Assembly (NCBI GenBank): GCA_023420895.1
Contig: JAEZUY010000001.1
Span: forward strand, 33,005 to 97,004
DNA: 64,000 bases
Reading direction: 5' to 3'
From: Bacillota bacterium
GTDB taxonomy: Bacteria; Bacillota; Clostridia; Tissierellales; Gottschalkiaceae
Part shown: positions 33,551 to 42,811 of the stretch, piece by piece
Numbering within the stretch: position 1 is the stretch's first letter
How the letters are laid out: each line of letters opens with the position of its first letter
Notes under the pieces: generated by a model
Database searches by the model: none
Seen by the model: the letters and a program-made list of their open reading frames with translations, nothing else
Told to the model about the DNA's origin: nothing
Translations under genes and position numbers: made by a program

Positions 33551-35038
33551 CTACTTGCCTTCTTCTTCTTTAAGATCTCTTACATTTTTTATATTGTGAT
33601 ATACTTTCTCCGGTTTAAGCTGATATCCGAAAAGTTCAGACATAGTCACAAACTCGTATCCTTCTTCCTTAAGTTTCTGAATCGTCATTATTGTAGCATC
33701 AACACTCGATTCATAAACATCGTGGAATAAAAGAACGTCTCCGGGCTTAGTATATGCAATAGTGTTTTCAAAAGTTTTATCAGGATTTCCCTTGTTCATC
33801 CAGTCTTCAGAGTCTACTGACCACATAGATATCGGCATATCTATCTGTTCAGCTACCCTTGCATCTACTGCTCCGTAAGGAGGTCTCATAGTTTCAGGAA
33901 AATGTCCTGAAGCTTTATATATAGAATAGCTAGTTTTCAGAACTTCCTCATTTATTTCAGCTTCTGTCGATTTTAGAAGGTTGGCGTGTCCCCAGCTGTG
34001 ATTTCCAAGTTCGTGGCCCTCTTCAGCCATTCTCTTAAGAACATCAGCATTCTGTCCCGCTTTCTCTCCCAGAACAAAGAAAGTTCCTTTAACTCCGTTC
34101 TCTTTCATGTAGTCAAGAAGTCTGCCTGTTGTCTGAGGATTCGGACCGTCGTCGAATGTAAGCGCAACTCTCTTAACTCCGGCTTCTTCAAGATTCTCTA
34201 TATTATTGTCGTTCAGCTTATTCTTGGAATCCTGATCCAGAAACTCCGGCTTTATTACGCTCAGAAGTCTTCCAAGAGGTATGTCCACACTCTCAATACC
34301 GAAAGATTCTGCAGTAACTGGAACTTTAAGTCCTTTTTCTGTTATCTGAATTCCTGACCCTGCTAATTCAGCCGGATATGTGAAGCTGTTTATTTCTGTA
34401 ACATTGTCAAGAGTGCACTGTTCAGTTTTCATAATCTCTTCTTTAGCTCTCTGATTTATAGTCGGAATAGGATCAGCACCTTCTCTAAATAAGTCTTTCA
34501 TTTCAAAAGTGTTTCCAGTTCTTCCGTCTATTATATTCTGAGGCTCTTTAAGCTCTCTGAACAGTCTGAAATTATAATCTTGATTAGTATAAATTCTCTG
34601 ATCCACTGTAAACGATATTATTCTGTCAGTCACGTTGCTTCCGCTGTACTGAACAACCATTTTCTTGTCAGAACCTGATTCTTTCTTTTTCTCCATATCA
34701 TCTACAGTCGCATAAGCTCTTTCTTTCATTTGAGAAACTATCATATTCTCAACTTCTTTATCGTTCTGTTCCGGATAAATATAGTTTATTTCAACATCTT
34801 TGTATTTTTCTTTCATACTGAGCTGTTCTCTGTCTCCGTACAGCTTTTCAGCTTCTTTTTCAGCGACTTGAACAGTGTGAGAATATTCATTCTTTGCAGC
34901 CATTATTTTAACTCCGTGAGTGACTCCGAATATTATAACGAGTCCCGCAACAGCAATAGCCGCCCCCAATGCATATTTTTTATTTTTATTGAATGAATTC
35001 AGTTTAAATTTCTTTTTTCCTTTTGTCGTCTCTTTCAT
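33551..35038 (-). CDS. Membrane-anchored polysaccharide deacetylase, PgdA-like
   Basis: A 495-residue surface enzyme with one N-terminal membrane helix (about 24-44), a DUF3298/RsiV-like domain (about 85-265) and a NodB deacetylase domain (about 290-470). The NodB motifs are complete: TFDDGPNP (294-301), GNHSWGHANL with the two metal histidines, RPPYGA, and a terminal LLFHDVY. It probably removes acetyl groups from peptidoglycan N-acetylglucosamine, which confers lysozyme resistance in relatives. I chose ATG 35038 after AAAAGGA; the frame from 35056 would extend into that site. It overlaps the EamA gene by 35 bases. Confidence 0.88.
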   Translation of the reverse strand: MKETTKGKKKFKLNSFNKNKKYALGAAIAVAGLVIIFGVTHGVKIMAAKNEYSHTVQVAEKEAEKLYGDREQLSMKEKYKDVEINYIYPEQNDKEVENMIVSQMKERAYATVDDMEKKKESGSDKKMVVQYSGSNVTDRIISFTVDQRIYTNQDYNFRLFRELKEPQNIIDGRTGNTFEMKDLFREGADPIPTINQRAKEEIMKTEQCTLDNVTEINSFTYPAELAGSGIQITEKGLKVPVTAESFGIESVDIPLGRLLSVIKPEFLDQDSKNKLNDNNIENLEEAGVKRVALTFDDGPNPQTTGRLLDYMKENGVKGTFFVLGEKAGQNADVLKRMAEEGHELGNHSWGHANLLKSTEAEINEEVLKTSYSIYKASGHFPETMRPPYGAVDARVAEQIDMPISMWSVDSEDWMNKGNPDKTFENTIAYTKPGDVLLFHDVYESSVDATIMTIQKLKEEGYEFVTMSELFGYQLKPEKVYHNIKNVRDLKEEEGK

Positions 35039-35909
35039 CTTCTCGTTCCTTTTCATATAATTTCCTTGATTCTTCCACTTCTCTATTTCTTCTTGAAATC
35101 ATTCTCTTTGTAAGGAAGTTGATAACTGCTGCAACTATTATCATGATTCCTCCCAAAGCAGAAAGTCCGTCCGGTATTTCATTAAATATCACGAATCCTA
35201 TTATAGCGGAAAATATCGTATCTGCATACAGATATATTGAAACTTCTGAAGCATCTGCAACTCTGTATCCATAAGTCATCAGAACCTGTCCGAGTGTCGA
35301 AAAGACTCCCAGACCCAGAATAAGCAGAAAATCTGTTCCAGAAGGAACTACCCAGTCTCCTTTCGCTATAAACGGAAGTGTGCATATTGAAGTTATCATT
35401 GTAAAATAAAATACTATTGTTTCAGGACTGTCCGATTTTTTAAGGTATGAAACAGCAACATAAGCTATTCCTCCGAATACAGCCCCCATTATACCTATCA
35501 TTGCAGGAAAAGCGCTCATATTTCCAGTAGGCTTAACTACTAAAAATGCTCCCGCTATTGCTAAAAGCAGAGCCGCTACCTGTCCTCTTCCCACTCTCTC
35601 CTTAAGAATAAAGTAGGATAATATAACTACAACGAAAGGCGAGAACTTGTTTATTATAACTCCATTTGCTAAATTCAGATATTCCAGAGAATAGAAATAG
35701 CAGAGAATTCCCAGCATTCCAAAAATACTTCTTACAAGAAGCATTTTCTTGTTGTTCCCCTTTAAAGAACCGCCTTTAGATTTAACCATAAAGAAAGCGA
35801 AGATAAATCCTAAAAAGTTTCTGAAGAATACTTTCTCAGTAAGCGGATAACCTTCGAGTCCTTTGACTGTTGCCGCCATCAGCCCGAAAAACAGAGCTGA
35901 AAACAGCAT
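35004..35909 (-). CDS. EamA/DMT-superfamily transporter
   Basis: A 301-residue membrane protein with about ten helices in two EamA repeats (first repeat ends LVVKPTGNMS; second begins after residue 125). It is followed by a charged cytoplasmic tail rich in R, K and E. The substrate is unknown. The usual EamA N-terminus appears to continue upstream in frame (KKGIVFMLFSALFFG), and a strong GGGAGG at 35964-35969 sits nine bases before an in-frame ATC. I keep ATG 35909, which has AAGGGA nine bases upstream, but a non-canonical upstream start is possible. Confidence 0.82.
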   Translation of the reverse strand: MLFSALFFGLMAATVKGLEGYPLTEKVFFRNFLGFIFAFFMVKSKGGSLKGNNKKMLLVRSIFGMLGILCYFYSLEYLNLANGVIINKFSPFVVVILSYFILKERVGRGQVAALLLAIAGAFLVVKPTGNMSAFPAMIGIMGAVFGGIAYVAVSYLKKSDSPETIVFYFTMITSICTLPFIAKGDWVVPSGTDFLLILGLGVFSTLGQVLMTYGYRVADASEVSIYLYADTIFSAIIGFVIFNEIPDGLSALGGIMIIVAAVINFLTKRMISRRNREVEESRKLYEKEREDERDDKRKKEI

Positions 35910-35980
35910 AAAGACTATTCCCTTTTTCGTTTCATTTGCTTTCTGAATATCGATAAATATCAGCCTCCCGCATCATATAT

Positions 35981-36008
35981 ATTTTAACATAAATTGCATC
36001 AAGTTCAA
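35981..36008 (-). promoter_or_regulatory. Promoter of the EamA-deacetylase operon
   Basis: TTGAAC and TAAAAT with a 16-base spacer on the minus strand. The predicted start lies just before GGGAGG. Confidence 0.5.
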
Positions 36009-36063
36009 AAATTATAGACAAATTAATCGACAAATTACTACATTCACCATAATACATGCAAAT

Positions 36064-36810
36064 CTATCTGAATCTTTTCATATATTTATGTTCATTGTGT
36101 TTTTTCGGATGCACCGGTTTTCTGATTCTGCATATTCTATCCTGACAGTTTCTGCATCTCAGAAGCACATTTGTGCTCTCCTGGAATCTTTCAGGATAGA
36201 CCAAAAACATATATTCCCATCTCATAAAAATTATAATTGCTATACTTGCAAGAGACCAGGAAAAAAAGCTTCTTATAAACAGAAACGGTGTAAACAGAAA
36301 TATCTAATCCCAGCTGTATATTCTGCATACTGAACAGCATCTGTTCTTCATGAGTATGCTCTGAAACGGACAGTAGAAAACTACGCAGACCATATCTCCC
36401 ACATAATAGAACATACAGAGCATCAGCATTTCGCTGTTTCCAATATATCCCAGCACATATATTAAAATAATCAGAAGATTTGCAAGCGTCCATACAATGA
36501 ATACTCTCATAGCCTGAATATTCATTTCTCTTATATTTTTATAAAATTCCAGTTCATCTACTCTTTCTTCTGTTCCTTTATAGTTTATAGAAAACTGTTT
36601 TCCGCAGCCTACCAGAATATTCTTTCTGGGCAGAAGATGAGATGCCGACTCTATAAAAAGAATCAGCCAGAGAATGTGTATATACCGTAATCCGTCATCG
36701 AATATATTCAGATGAAAATCAAGCTGTTCAGGATATTCGATATATATAAAAAGTGTGATAAGAGCCACTATAAGTCTAAACAGGAATTTTAAGAAATATT
36801 TTTTAAACAA
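36064..36810 (-). pseudogene. Membrane protein gene interrupted by an in-frame TAG
   Basis: Reading from TTG 36810, the frame encodes about four membrane helices and reaches NRCCSVCRIYSWD, then TAG (36304-36306). The same frame continues open for 79 codons: more hydrophobic segments (IFLFTPFLFIRSFFSW), YPERF and a second cysteine motif LRCRNCQDRIC, ending at TAG 36064. The two halves look like one protein of about 248 residues, resembling a Clostridial family with an NRCCxxCRIFxWD signature that I recognise only loosely. A single change of TAG to TAT or TAC (Tyr) would repair it. It is either a recent nonsense mutation or a read-through site. The chosen start has AGGA nine bases upstream. Confidence 0.7.
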
Positions 36811-36830
36811 ATCTTTCACTTCCTACTGAA

Positions 36831-37931
36831 CTATTTTTTGTATTTTATAAGATTCTTTCTTATCTTCCCCTGAAGCATATTCAGCTGCTCCTGATTTTTA
36901 TCAGTCACAAAAGTATACGCTTTTCCAGTGTCTCCTGCTCTCCCCGTTCTTCCTATTCTGTGGATATATGTTGTAGTGTCTTCAGGCATATCATAATTAA
37001 ATACATGAGTTATTCCTTCAACATCGAGTCCTCTTGCCGCTATATCAGTAGCTATCAGATATTGAAGTTTCATGTCTCTGAAGTTTTTCATAACTCTCTG
37101 TCTTTTAGCCTGAGATAAATCTCCGTGAAGCTCATCACAGTTATATCCTCTAGAGCCCAGATCAAAATTCAGTTTAGAAACTCTCGCTTTAGTTCTGCAG
37201 AATATTATGGCGAGAAACGGATTCTCCTCATCTAAAATTCTGCATAAATCCTGAAGTTTTCTCCTGTCTGTCGTTTCAACAGCTATCTGAGTTATGCTGT
37301 CGAGCGTTATTTCTCTGTCTTCTACAGCAATTTCTCTAGGATTTCTCATATACGCTTTAGCTATTCTCTTCACTTCATTAGGCATAGTTGCAGAGAAAAG
37401 CATGGTCTGTCTTCTCTTAGGAGTTCTTCTTACTATAGTTTCAACATCTCTTAAGAATCCCATATCCAGCATCTGATCTGCTTCATCGAGTATCAGATAT
37501 TTAAGTTTTCCGAGGTTCATGCTTTCTCTTTCTAGATGGTCCATGATTCTTCCAGGAGTTCCTACTACAATCTTAGGAGTTCTTCCCAGTTTTCTTATCT
37601 GTTCAAATACATCTTTTCCTCCAAGAACTAAGAGACAGTCAGATTTATTGTCCAGAAGTGATTTTATCTCCCCGCTAATCTGAGTCGCAAGTTCTCTCGT
37701 AGGAGCAATTATAAGCGCCTGTATGCTGTCTTTTGAAAAATCTATTCCCTGTATAACAGGAAGGATGAAGGCAAAAGTCTTTCCAGTTCCCGTTTTAGCC
37801 TTTCCTATTACATCTTTTCCTGCTATTATCTCCGGAATAGCCTCTGCCTGTATCTCTGTAGGTGTTTTAATACCTTTTTTTATCAGTTTATCTGTTAATT
37901 TCTTATTTATTCCCAGCTTGTTAAATGTCAA
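36831..37931 (-). CDS. DEAD-box ATP-dependent RNA helicase
   Basis: A 366-residue core helicase with all motifs: Q motif (TPTEIQ, 23-28), I AKTGTGKT (45-52), Ia PTRELA, Ib TPGR, II DEAD, III SAT, V ATDIAARGLD and VI HRIGRTGRAG. It lacks any C-terminal RNA-binding extension such as those in CshA or DbpA, making it a minimal helicase. It is likely to act in ribosome assembly or RNA decay at low temperature, by family. It starts at TTG 37931 with GAGG upstream and follows topB on the same strand after 25 bases. Confidence 0.92.
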   Translation of the reverse strand: MTFNKLGINKKLTDKLIKKGIKTPTEIQAEAIPEIIAGKDVIGKAKTGTGKTFAFILPVIQGIDFSKDSIQALIIAPTRELATQISGEIKSLLDNKSDCLLVLGGKDVFEQIRKLGRTPKIVVGTPGRIMDHLERESMNLGKLKYLILDEADQMLDMGFLRDVETIVRRTPKRRQTMLFSATMPNEVKRIAKAYMRNPREIAVEDREITLDSITQIAVETTDRRKLQDLCRILDEENPFLAIIFCRTKARVSKLNFDLGSRGYNCDELHGDLSQAKRQRVMKNFRDMKLQYLIATDIAARGLDVEGITHVFNYDMPEDTTTYIHRIGRTGRAGDTGKAYTFVTDKNQEQLNMLQGKIRKNLIKYKK

Positions 37932-37956
37932 GCAACCACCTCTTCTTTAGTAAAAA

Positions 37957-40092
37957 TCAGAATTTGAGTTTTGAAAGAGCATCTGCCAGAGATGAATTTA
38001 TAGATTCATCTTTCTGATTTTTAAGATATCTGTTAACTTCTTTCTTCGATATGCTCTTCTTCTGACTTTCTTTTCTTTTATTGAATGTGCTGAGCTTTTC
38101 TCTGTATCCGCATTTGCAGATAAACATTTTTCCGTCTCCTCTTCCTCTCAGCTCCATTTTCTTCTTGCATTCTGGACATCTCGCATTAGTCAGTATAGAA
38201 ATCATCTCTCTGTGTCCGCACTCTCTGTCCTGACATACGAGCATTCTGCCCTTTCTGCTCTTAACTTCAAGCATGTACTTTCCGCATTCAGGACATTTGC
38301 TTCCCGTTATATTGTCGTGCCTGAATTTGGAATCATCTTTTTTTATATCAGAAACGATTTCTTTCGTATAATCTTTCGTTTCATCTATGAATGATTTCAC
38401 ATTCATCTTTCCCTCAGCAATCTTTTCAAGCTTAGTCTCCCACTCTGCTGTAAGCACTGGAGATTTTAAATCTTCAGGAACAAGATCCAGGAGCTGTCTT
38501 CCTTTAGAAGTCGTATATATCTCCTGATCTCTTTTTTCTATCAGAAATGAGTTAAAAAGCTTGTCGAGGATATCTGCTCTAGTAGCGACAGTTCCTATTC
38601 CGCCAGTTCTTCCCAGAGTTTTTGCGGCTTTTCCTGTTATATCCATATGCGCCGCAGGATTTTCCATTGCCCCGAGAAGCGTTCCTTCAGTATATCTTGA
38701 AGGAGGCGAAGTCTGTCCCTGAGTCTTCATAACTCTGAATTTCTGTCCTTTTTTCAGCGGTTTAAAATCAGATTTCTGTCTGTTTTCATCTTTATAAATC
38801 TCTTTCCAGCCCATATTTATATCATTAGTGATTTTAGCTGTAAATTTTTCTCCGCCCGCAATGAGCTCAACCGTCTTCTCTTCATATTCATAAGGAGGCA
38901 TTAAATTCGCAAGAAATCTTCCAGCTGCAAGGTCGTAGATCTTCCACTCTCTGTCGCTGAAAATTCTTGTGTCCGGTCTTTCTTCTGTAGGTATTATCGC
39001 ATGGTGATCTGTGACTTTCGAATCATTGACAATACTCTTATTGTATTTTATTCCGCTTCTTATTATCTTATTTGAAAATTCTTTAAAATCTTCAACACCC
39101 GCAGCTCTGACTCTTTCTTTGAAAGTCGGAACTATATCTCTAGTGAGATATCTCGAATCGGTTCTGGGATAAGTAAGAACTTTATAATTCTCATAAAGTC
39201 TCTGCATTATATTCAGAGTCTCTTTTCCTGAAAAACCGTAAATTCTATTTGCATCCTTCTGGAGTTCAGTTAAATCATAGAGTGCCGGCGGATACTGTTT
39301 CTTTCTTTTAGTATTCACTTTTATATCTTCAATTTCTGCACTCTTCAGCTTTTTGATTATTCCGTCGATTTTCTCTTCATTAAAACTTCTATTGGAATTG
39401 TTTCTGTCTCTCCATTCAAACTCCATTCCGTCTGCTGAAATCTTTATTCCATAGAAATCTTTCGGTTTGAAATTCTTTATATCGTTCTCTCTTTTATGAA
39501 CCATAGCAAGAGTCGGAGTCTGAACTCTTCCGCATGAAAGCTGAGCATTGTATTTGCATGTGAGAGCTCTCGTTCCGTTTATTCCTATATACCAGTCAGC
39601 TTCTGCTCTCGCTTCTGCTGATCTGTAAAGATTCTCGTATTTTCTTCCGTCTTTCAGATTTTTAAATCCGTCTTTTATCGCTTTTTCTGTAACAGAAGAT
39701 ATCCATAATCTCTTTACAGGCTTTTTCACTCCCGCCTTGTCGATTATCCATCTTGCAATGAGTTCTCCTTCTCTTCCTGCATCAGTTGCAATTATTATCT
39801 CGCCTATATATTTTCTGTTCATAAGAGATTTGACTGCATTGAACTGCTTAGAAGTCTTCTTTATTACAACAGTTTTCAGCCTTTTAGGGAGCATCGGGAG
39901 ATCGTTCATTTCCCAGCTGCTGTATTTTTTATCGTAAGCTTCGGGATTAGCCAGTGTAACCAGATGCCCAAGCGCCCATGTTACAACATAGTCTTTTCCC
40001 TCCATATATTCTTTCCTGTTTTTATCAGCCTTGAGAGCTTTTGCTATATCTCTTCCGACTGAAGGTTTTTCCGCTAGTACAAGCTTCTTCAA
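37957..40092 (-). CDS. topB: DNA topoisomerase III
   Basis: A 711-residue type IA topoisomerase. It has a TOPRIM domain (LVLAEKPSVGRDIA and IIATDAGREGELI), the active-site tyrosine in LTYPRTDSRYL (Y308) and two C-terminal zinc ribbons (CPECGKYM...CQDRECGH and CPECKKKM...CKCGY). It relaxes and decatenates DNA during replication and recombination. The start is TTG 40092 six bases after GAGG, which gives the usual KKLVLAEKPS N-terminus; the in-frame GTG at 40107 lies ahead of that site. It is upstream of the DEAD-box gene. Confidence 0.94.
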   Translation of the reverse strand: MKKLVLAEKPSVGRDIAKALKADKNRKEYMEGKDYVVTWALGHLVTLANPEAYDKKYSSWEMNDLPMLPKRLKTVVIKKTSKQFNAVKSLMNRKYIGEIIIATDAGREGELIARWIIDKAGVKKPVKRLWISSVTEKAIKDGFKNLKDGRKYENLYRSAEARAEADWYIGINGTRALTCKYNAQLSCGRVQTPTLAMVHKRENDIKNFKPKDFYGIKISADGMEFEWRDRNNSNRSFNEEKIDGIIKKLKSAEIEDIKVNTKRKKQYPPALYDLTELQKDANRIYGFSGKETLNIMQRLYENYKVLTYPRTDSRYLTRDIVPTFKERVRAAGVEDFKEFSNKIIRSGIKYNKSIVNDSKVTDHHAIIPTEERPDTRIFSDREWKIYDLAAGRFLANLMPPYEYEEKTVELIAGGEKFTAKITNDINMGWKEIYKDENRQKSDFKPLKKGQKFRVMKTQGQTSPPSRYTEGTLLGAMENPAAHMDITGKAAKTLGRTGGIGTVATRADILDKLFNSFLIEKRDQEIYTTSKGRQLLDLVPEDLKSPVLTAEWETKLEKIAEGKMNVKSFIDETKDYTKEIVSDIKKDDSKFRHDNITGSKCPECGKYMLEVKSRKGRMLVCQDRECGHREMISILTNARCPECKKKMELRGRGDGKMFICKCGYREKLSTFNKRKESQKKSISKKEVNRYLKNQKDESINSSLADALSKLKF

Positions 40093-40206
40093 TATATTCC
40101 TCTGCACCTTTCAAAGACGCAGAGACACCACCTTTCTATTCAAAATCTGTCCCTTAAAATACAGATTCTCTAGTAAACATACATCTTTAATTATAACATA
40201 AAAAAA

Positions 40207-40231
40207 ACCCCTCAATGATACACTGAGGGGT
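40207..40231 (-). terminator. Terminator of the SLH protein gene
   Basis: The arms ACCCCTCA and TGAGGGGT have a nine-base loop and eight U residues follow on the minus strand. Confidence 0.85.
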
Positions 40232-40236
40232 ATTAA

Positions 40237-41625
40237 TTAATTTCCTTTTAATTCTTTAAATATATCTACCGCTTCGTCTTTATCTAAAACGTGGTCAAGT
40301 GCTGTTGAGTCTTGATCAAATCCCATATATATAACTAGTGAAGTATATACTTTATCTCCAGATTTTGAAGATGATATGCCTATTCTTTCAAAACTTCTGA
40401 AGAATTGCGATGCATATAGTGTGTCATCAAGTATATCGCTTGCAAATGCTTCTGTAACTTCTTCAGTCTTGAACAGAAGACTTCCTCTTTGAGGAGGCAT
40501 TTTATCTGTTATTCCAAGCGTATCCATTCTGCTTTTAAGTTCTTCGCTTGTAACACCGTCTTTCTGAAGAGTTTCGGCATCTGTTTTCGCAACGCTTCTT
40601 GCAAGCTGGTCAAGTTTGCTGTCCTGAACTACTTCAGGAATATCGTTTGTATCTCTTTTCAGATTAAGCACTTCTATTAATATCTGTCTGTTGCTTAAAT
40701 CATTATTTCTGAAATCTATCATATATCCCATTTTAGGGTCTGAAGTTTTCAGTATGATTTCATTTTCTCCAGACTTTTTATATTCGTAATCAGTAGAAGC
40801 ATCTAGAACTTCTGAATACGACCATCTTTCGAATGACATATCGTCAAATTTATTCTTAACTTTATACATAAACTGAGAATCTCTTTTTCCTCTGTTATCT
40901 ACAACTCTTATGAATCTGTTGACTGCAGTAACAGCTTCTTCTCTTGTAAGGAAATCTTCCGGTTTGAACATTCCGTCATTATGACCTTTAAGAACTCCTA
41001 TCTTCTCCATGTTCATTATATTCTGTTTAGCCCAGTGTCCTTCTAAGTCAGAAAGCTCTGTAGTCTTCGCTTTTATTTTCTTGTTAGTCACAGTGCTGTA
41101 GGCAGTATCCAGAACCTTAGCAAGCTCTCCTCTAGTTATGCTGTTTTCCGGTCTGAATGTTCCGTCTGCATAGCCTGTCAGTATCTCTTTATCAGAAAGA
41201 GCTCCTATAAGACCTGCCGCCCAGTGTGATTCTTTATCCTTTATATCGCTGTACTTAGCGTCTTTCTCTTTATAGCCCAGCTTTCTAGCTATCATAGCTG
41301 AAAGTTCAGATCTTTTAACTTCGAATTCCGGTTTGAATTCATTTTCATAATATCCTTTTATATAAGCTTTGCTCAGCTCTGCTCCTTCTGTTACAGTTTC
41401 TTTATCATCAGCTTCTTTTGCATTTTCATCTTCTGTTTCTCCATCTGCTGCTGTCTCTTCAGTTCCAGCTGATTCAGCTTCAGTTTCATCTGTATTTATT
41501 AATTCTTCTGTAACTTCGACAGCTGTTTCTGTGTTCACTGTTTCATCATTCCCATCAGCTAAAGCTGTGAGTGGAGACATCATCATAAGCCCTGCAAGAG
41601 CAAATGTAATTACTCTCTTTTTCAA
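40237..41625 (-). CDS. Secreted SLH-domain surface protein with a CAP-like C-terminus
   Basis: A 462-residue exported protein. The signal peptide ends at ALA (about residue 23) and is followed by a Glu/Thr-rich linker (24-85). Three SLH domains lie at about 88-265, with repeated GYxDGTFRPE and ITRGELAK-type motifs that anchor to secondary cell wall polymer. The C-terminal 190 residues look like a divergent CAP/SCP domain (ILIEVLNLKRDTNDIPEV...LARSVAKTDAE, and IYMGF near the end), but lack its metal histidines. The start is TTG 41625 with GAGG eight bases before; the in-frame GTG 41634 is in the ribosome-binding site. Confidence 0.82.
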   Translation of the reverse strand: MKKRVITFALAGLMMMSPLTALADGNDETVNTETAVEVTEELINTDETEAESAGTEETAADGETEDENAKEADDKETVTEGAELSKAYIKGYYENEFKPEFEVKRSELSAMIARKLGYKEKDAKYSDIKDKESHWAAGLIGALSDKEILTGYADGTFRPENSITRGELAKVLDTAYSTVTNKKIKAKTTELSDLEGHWAKQNIMNMEKIGVLKGHNDGMFKPEDFLTREEAVTAVNRFIRVVDNRGKRDSQFMYKVKNKFDDMSFERWSYSEVLDASTDYEYKKSGENEIILKTSDPKMGYMIDFRNNDLSNRQILIEVLNLKRDTNDIPEVVQDSKLDQLARSVAKTDAETLQKDGVTSEELKSRMDTLGITDKMPPQRGSLLFKTEEVTEAFASDILDDTLYASQFFRSFERIGISSSKSGDKVYTSLVIYMGFDQDSTALDHVLDKDEAVDIFKELKGN

Positions 41626-41716
41626 TACTATCACCTCTATTGTAAAATTTTATGCGTCCTGCACAGACTCTATTATACACTATTTAGACATTTTTTGTAA
41701 CTATTTTGTAATATTT

Positions 41717-42241
41717 CTAAATATGTCCCTCAGAATACAGGAGCGCGACACAGAATACGGCTGCAAGGACCTTGATAAATATGCTCTCAGCTCCTGAACC
41801 CGATTTTATCTTCGAAATATATATTTTCTTATCTATTACCGGGAAAAACAGCTTTACTCCATTCCCTATAAACATGTCCATAAATATATGTGTTGCTGAA
41901 GCTGCAATAACCCCAATCATTCCATACGAAAACAGCCCTATGCTGTCTCCCTCGAAAAACTGCTGTCCGTATCTCCGTATAAATTCAAGAAGTGCTAAGA
42001 AAAATACGGAATGAGTAAATCCTCTATGAGAAAATACTCTGCTTATAATTGCTCCTAAAAAACTCAGTTTCTTGGCAATATAGCTGTTTGGATGATCTAT
42101 ATCAGGGAGTGCTGAACCTACAACTATCCCTGCACTGTAAAGAACAAGTTCTGCCGGCTCCACCTTTATATCGCTGTAAGCGGCGCTCATCAGAAGTATT
42201 CCTGTCATTGCGCCAGTCTTTAGATGATTCTTGTAATCCAT
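41717..42241 (-). CDS. YdjM/DUF457 membrane-bound metal-dependent hydrolase
   Basis: A 174-residue membrane protein with four to five hydrophobic helices and the family's metal-binding motifs: LPDIDHPNS (about 45-53), FSHRGFTHSVF (about 70-80) and ATHIFMDMF (about 118-126). By family it is a membrane-bound metal-dependent hydrolase of unknown substrate, LexA-controlled in E. coli. It is divergent from the rlmH-like gene at 42407. A TATAAT box for it lies near 42281, next to an inverted GCCGGC repeat. Confidence 0.82.
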   Translation of the reverse strand: MDYKNHLKTGAMTGILLMSAAYSDIKVEPAELVLYSAGIVVGSALPDIDHPNSYIAKKLSFLGAIISRVFSHRGFTHSVFFLALLEFIRRYGQQFFEGDSIGLFSYGMIGVIAASATHIFMDMFIGNGVKLFFPVIDKKIYISKIKSGSGAESIFIKVLAAVFCVALLYSEGHI

Positions 42242-42300
42242 TTCTTCGTCCGTCTTTCTAATTAATCTTTTTCTAATTTTACTTATAATTATACCATAGA

Positions 42301-42322
42301 GCCGGCTTCTTCAATAGCCGGC
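42301..42322 (+). terminator. Orphan terminator-like hairpin between divergent genes
   Basis: Two GCCGGC arms with a ten-base loop are followed on the + strand by CTTTTTCT, the form of an intrinsic terminator. No + strand gene ends here. It may instead be an operator, because it overlaps the -35 area of the YdjM promoter. Confidence 0.45.
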
Positions 42323-42406
42323 CTTTTTCTCCAAATTGAGTTCTTTAAAAGCATAATTGATATATAATAGAACTGTTAAAATTTAATTTAGAGGAGTGTC
42401 TGAAAT

Positions 42407-42811
42407 TTGAATATAAATATATACCTTAAAAGTAAAATAAAAGATAAAAACTTAAAAAAAGCTGTGGATGAGTATGTAAAAAGACTTTCCAGATACTGTA
42501 AAATCAAAATAAAAATTCTGAAGAAAAAAGACAGTATAGAAGAGCTTGCTGTAAGTTCACCGTTTTCTATAAATATAAGAAACACCGAAAAATCTTTAAA
42601 ATCTGAAGAATTCGCTCAGCTGATATCAGGCCTTGGAATTAAAGGAATTTCAACTATAGACTTCTTCTTCACTGAAGAGAAAGCAGAGTTCTTTGATGAA
42701 AACATATGCCTTACATATCTCGATTTCAGTGAAGACTTCGATTTGATGATTCTGACAGAGCAGATTTACAGAGCTTTCAGGATAATAAATGGTGAGCCTT
42801 ACCATAAATAA
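42407..42811 (+). CDS. RlmH-like protein lacking the SAM loop but with an intact C-terminal tail
   Basis: A 134-residue SPOUT-family relative. The N-terminus follows RlmH (MNINIYLKSKIKDKN, then DEYVKRLSRY, 21-30) and the C-terminus is the perfect family tail EQIYRAFRIINGEPYHK (118-134). In between, the SAM-binding GGSxG loop is replaced by TEEKAEFF (about 89-96) and the FPHQ motif by SEDFD. On its own it should not bind SAM. It starts at TTG 42407 with GAGGAG upstream. A second RlmH protein at 55413-55856 has exactly the opposite defects, so a heterodimer is a strong possibility. Confidence 0.85.
   Translation: MNINIYLKSKIKDKNLKKAVDEYVKRLSRYCKIKIKILKKKDSIEELAVSSPFSINIRNTEKSLKSEEFAQLISGLGIKGISTIDFFFTEEKAEFFDENICLTYLDFSEDFDLMILTEQIYRAFRIINGEPYHK

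Noticed and set aside
36304..36306. Reassigned TAG codon or pyrrolysine
   Set aside because: Many ordinary genes here end in TAG, no pyl genes are visible, and the family shows no sign of methylamine metabolism; a nonsense mutation or read-through is simpler.
36191..36493. 100-codon minus-strand frame overlapping the amber-interrupted gene
   Set aside because: It is out of frame with the conserved protein on both sides of the TAG; the conserved motifs are all in the other frame.
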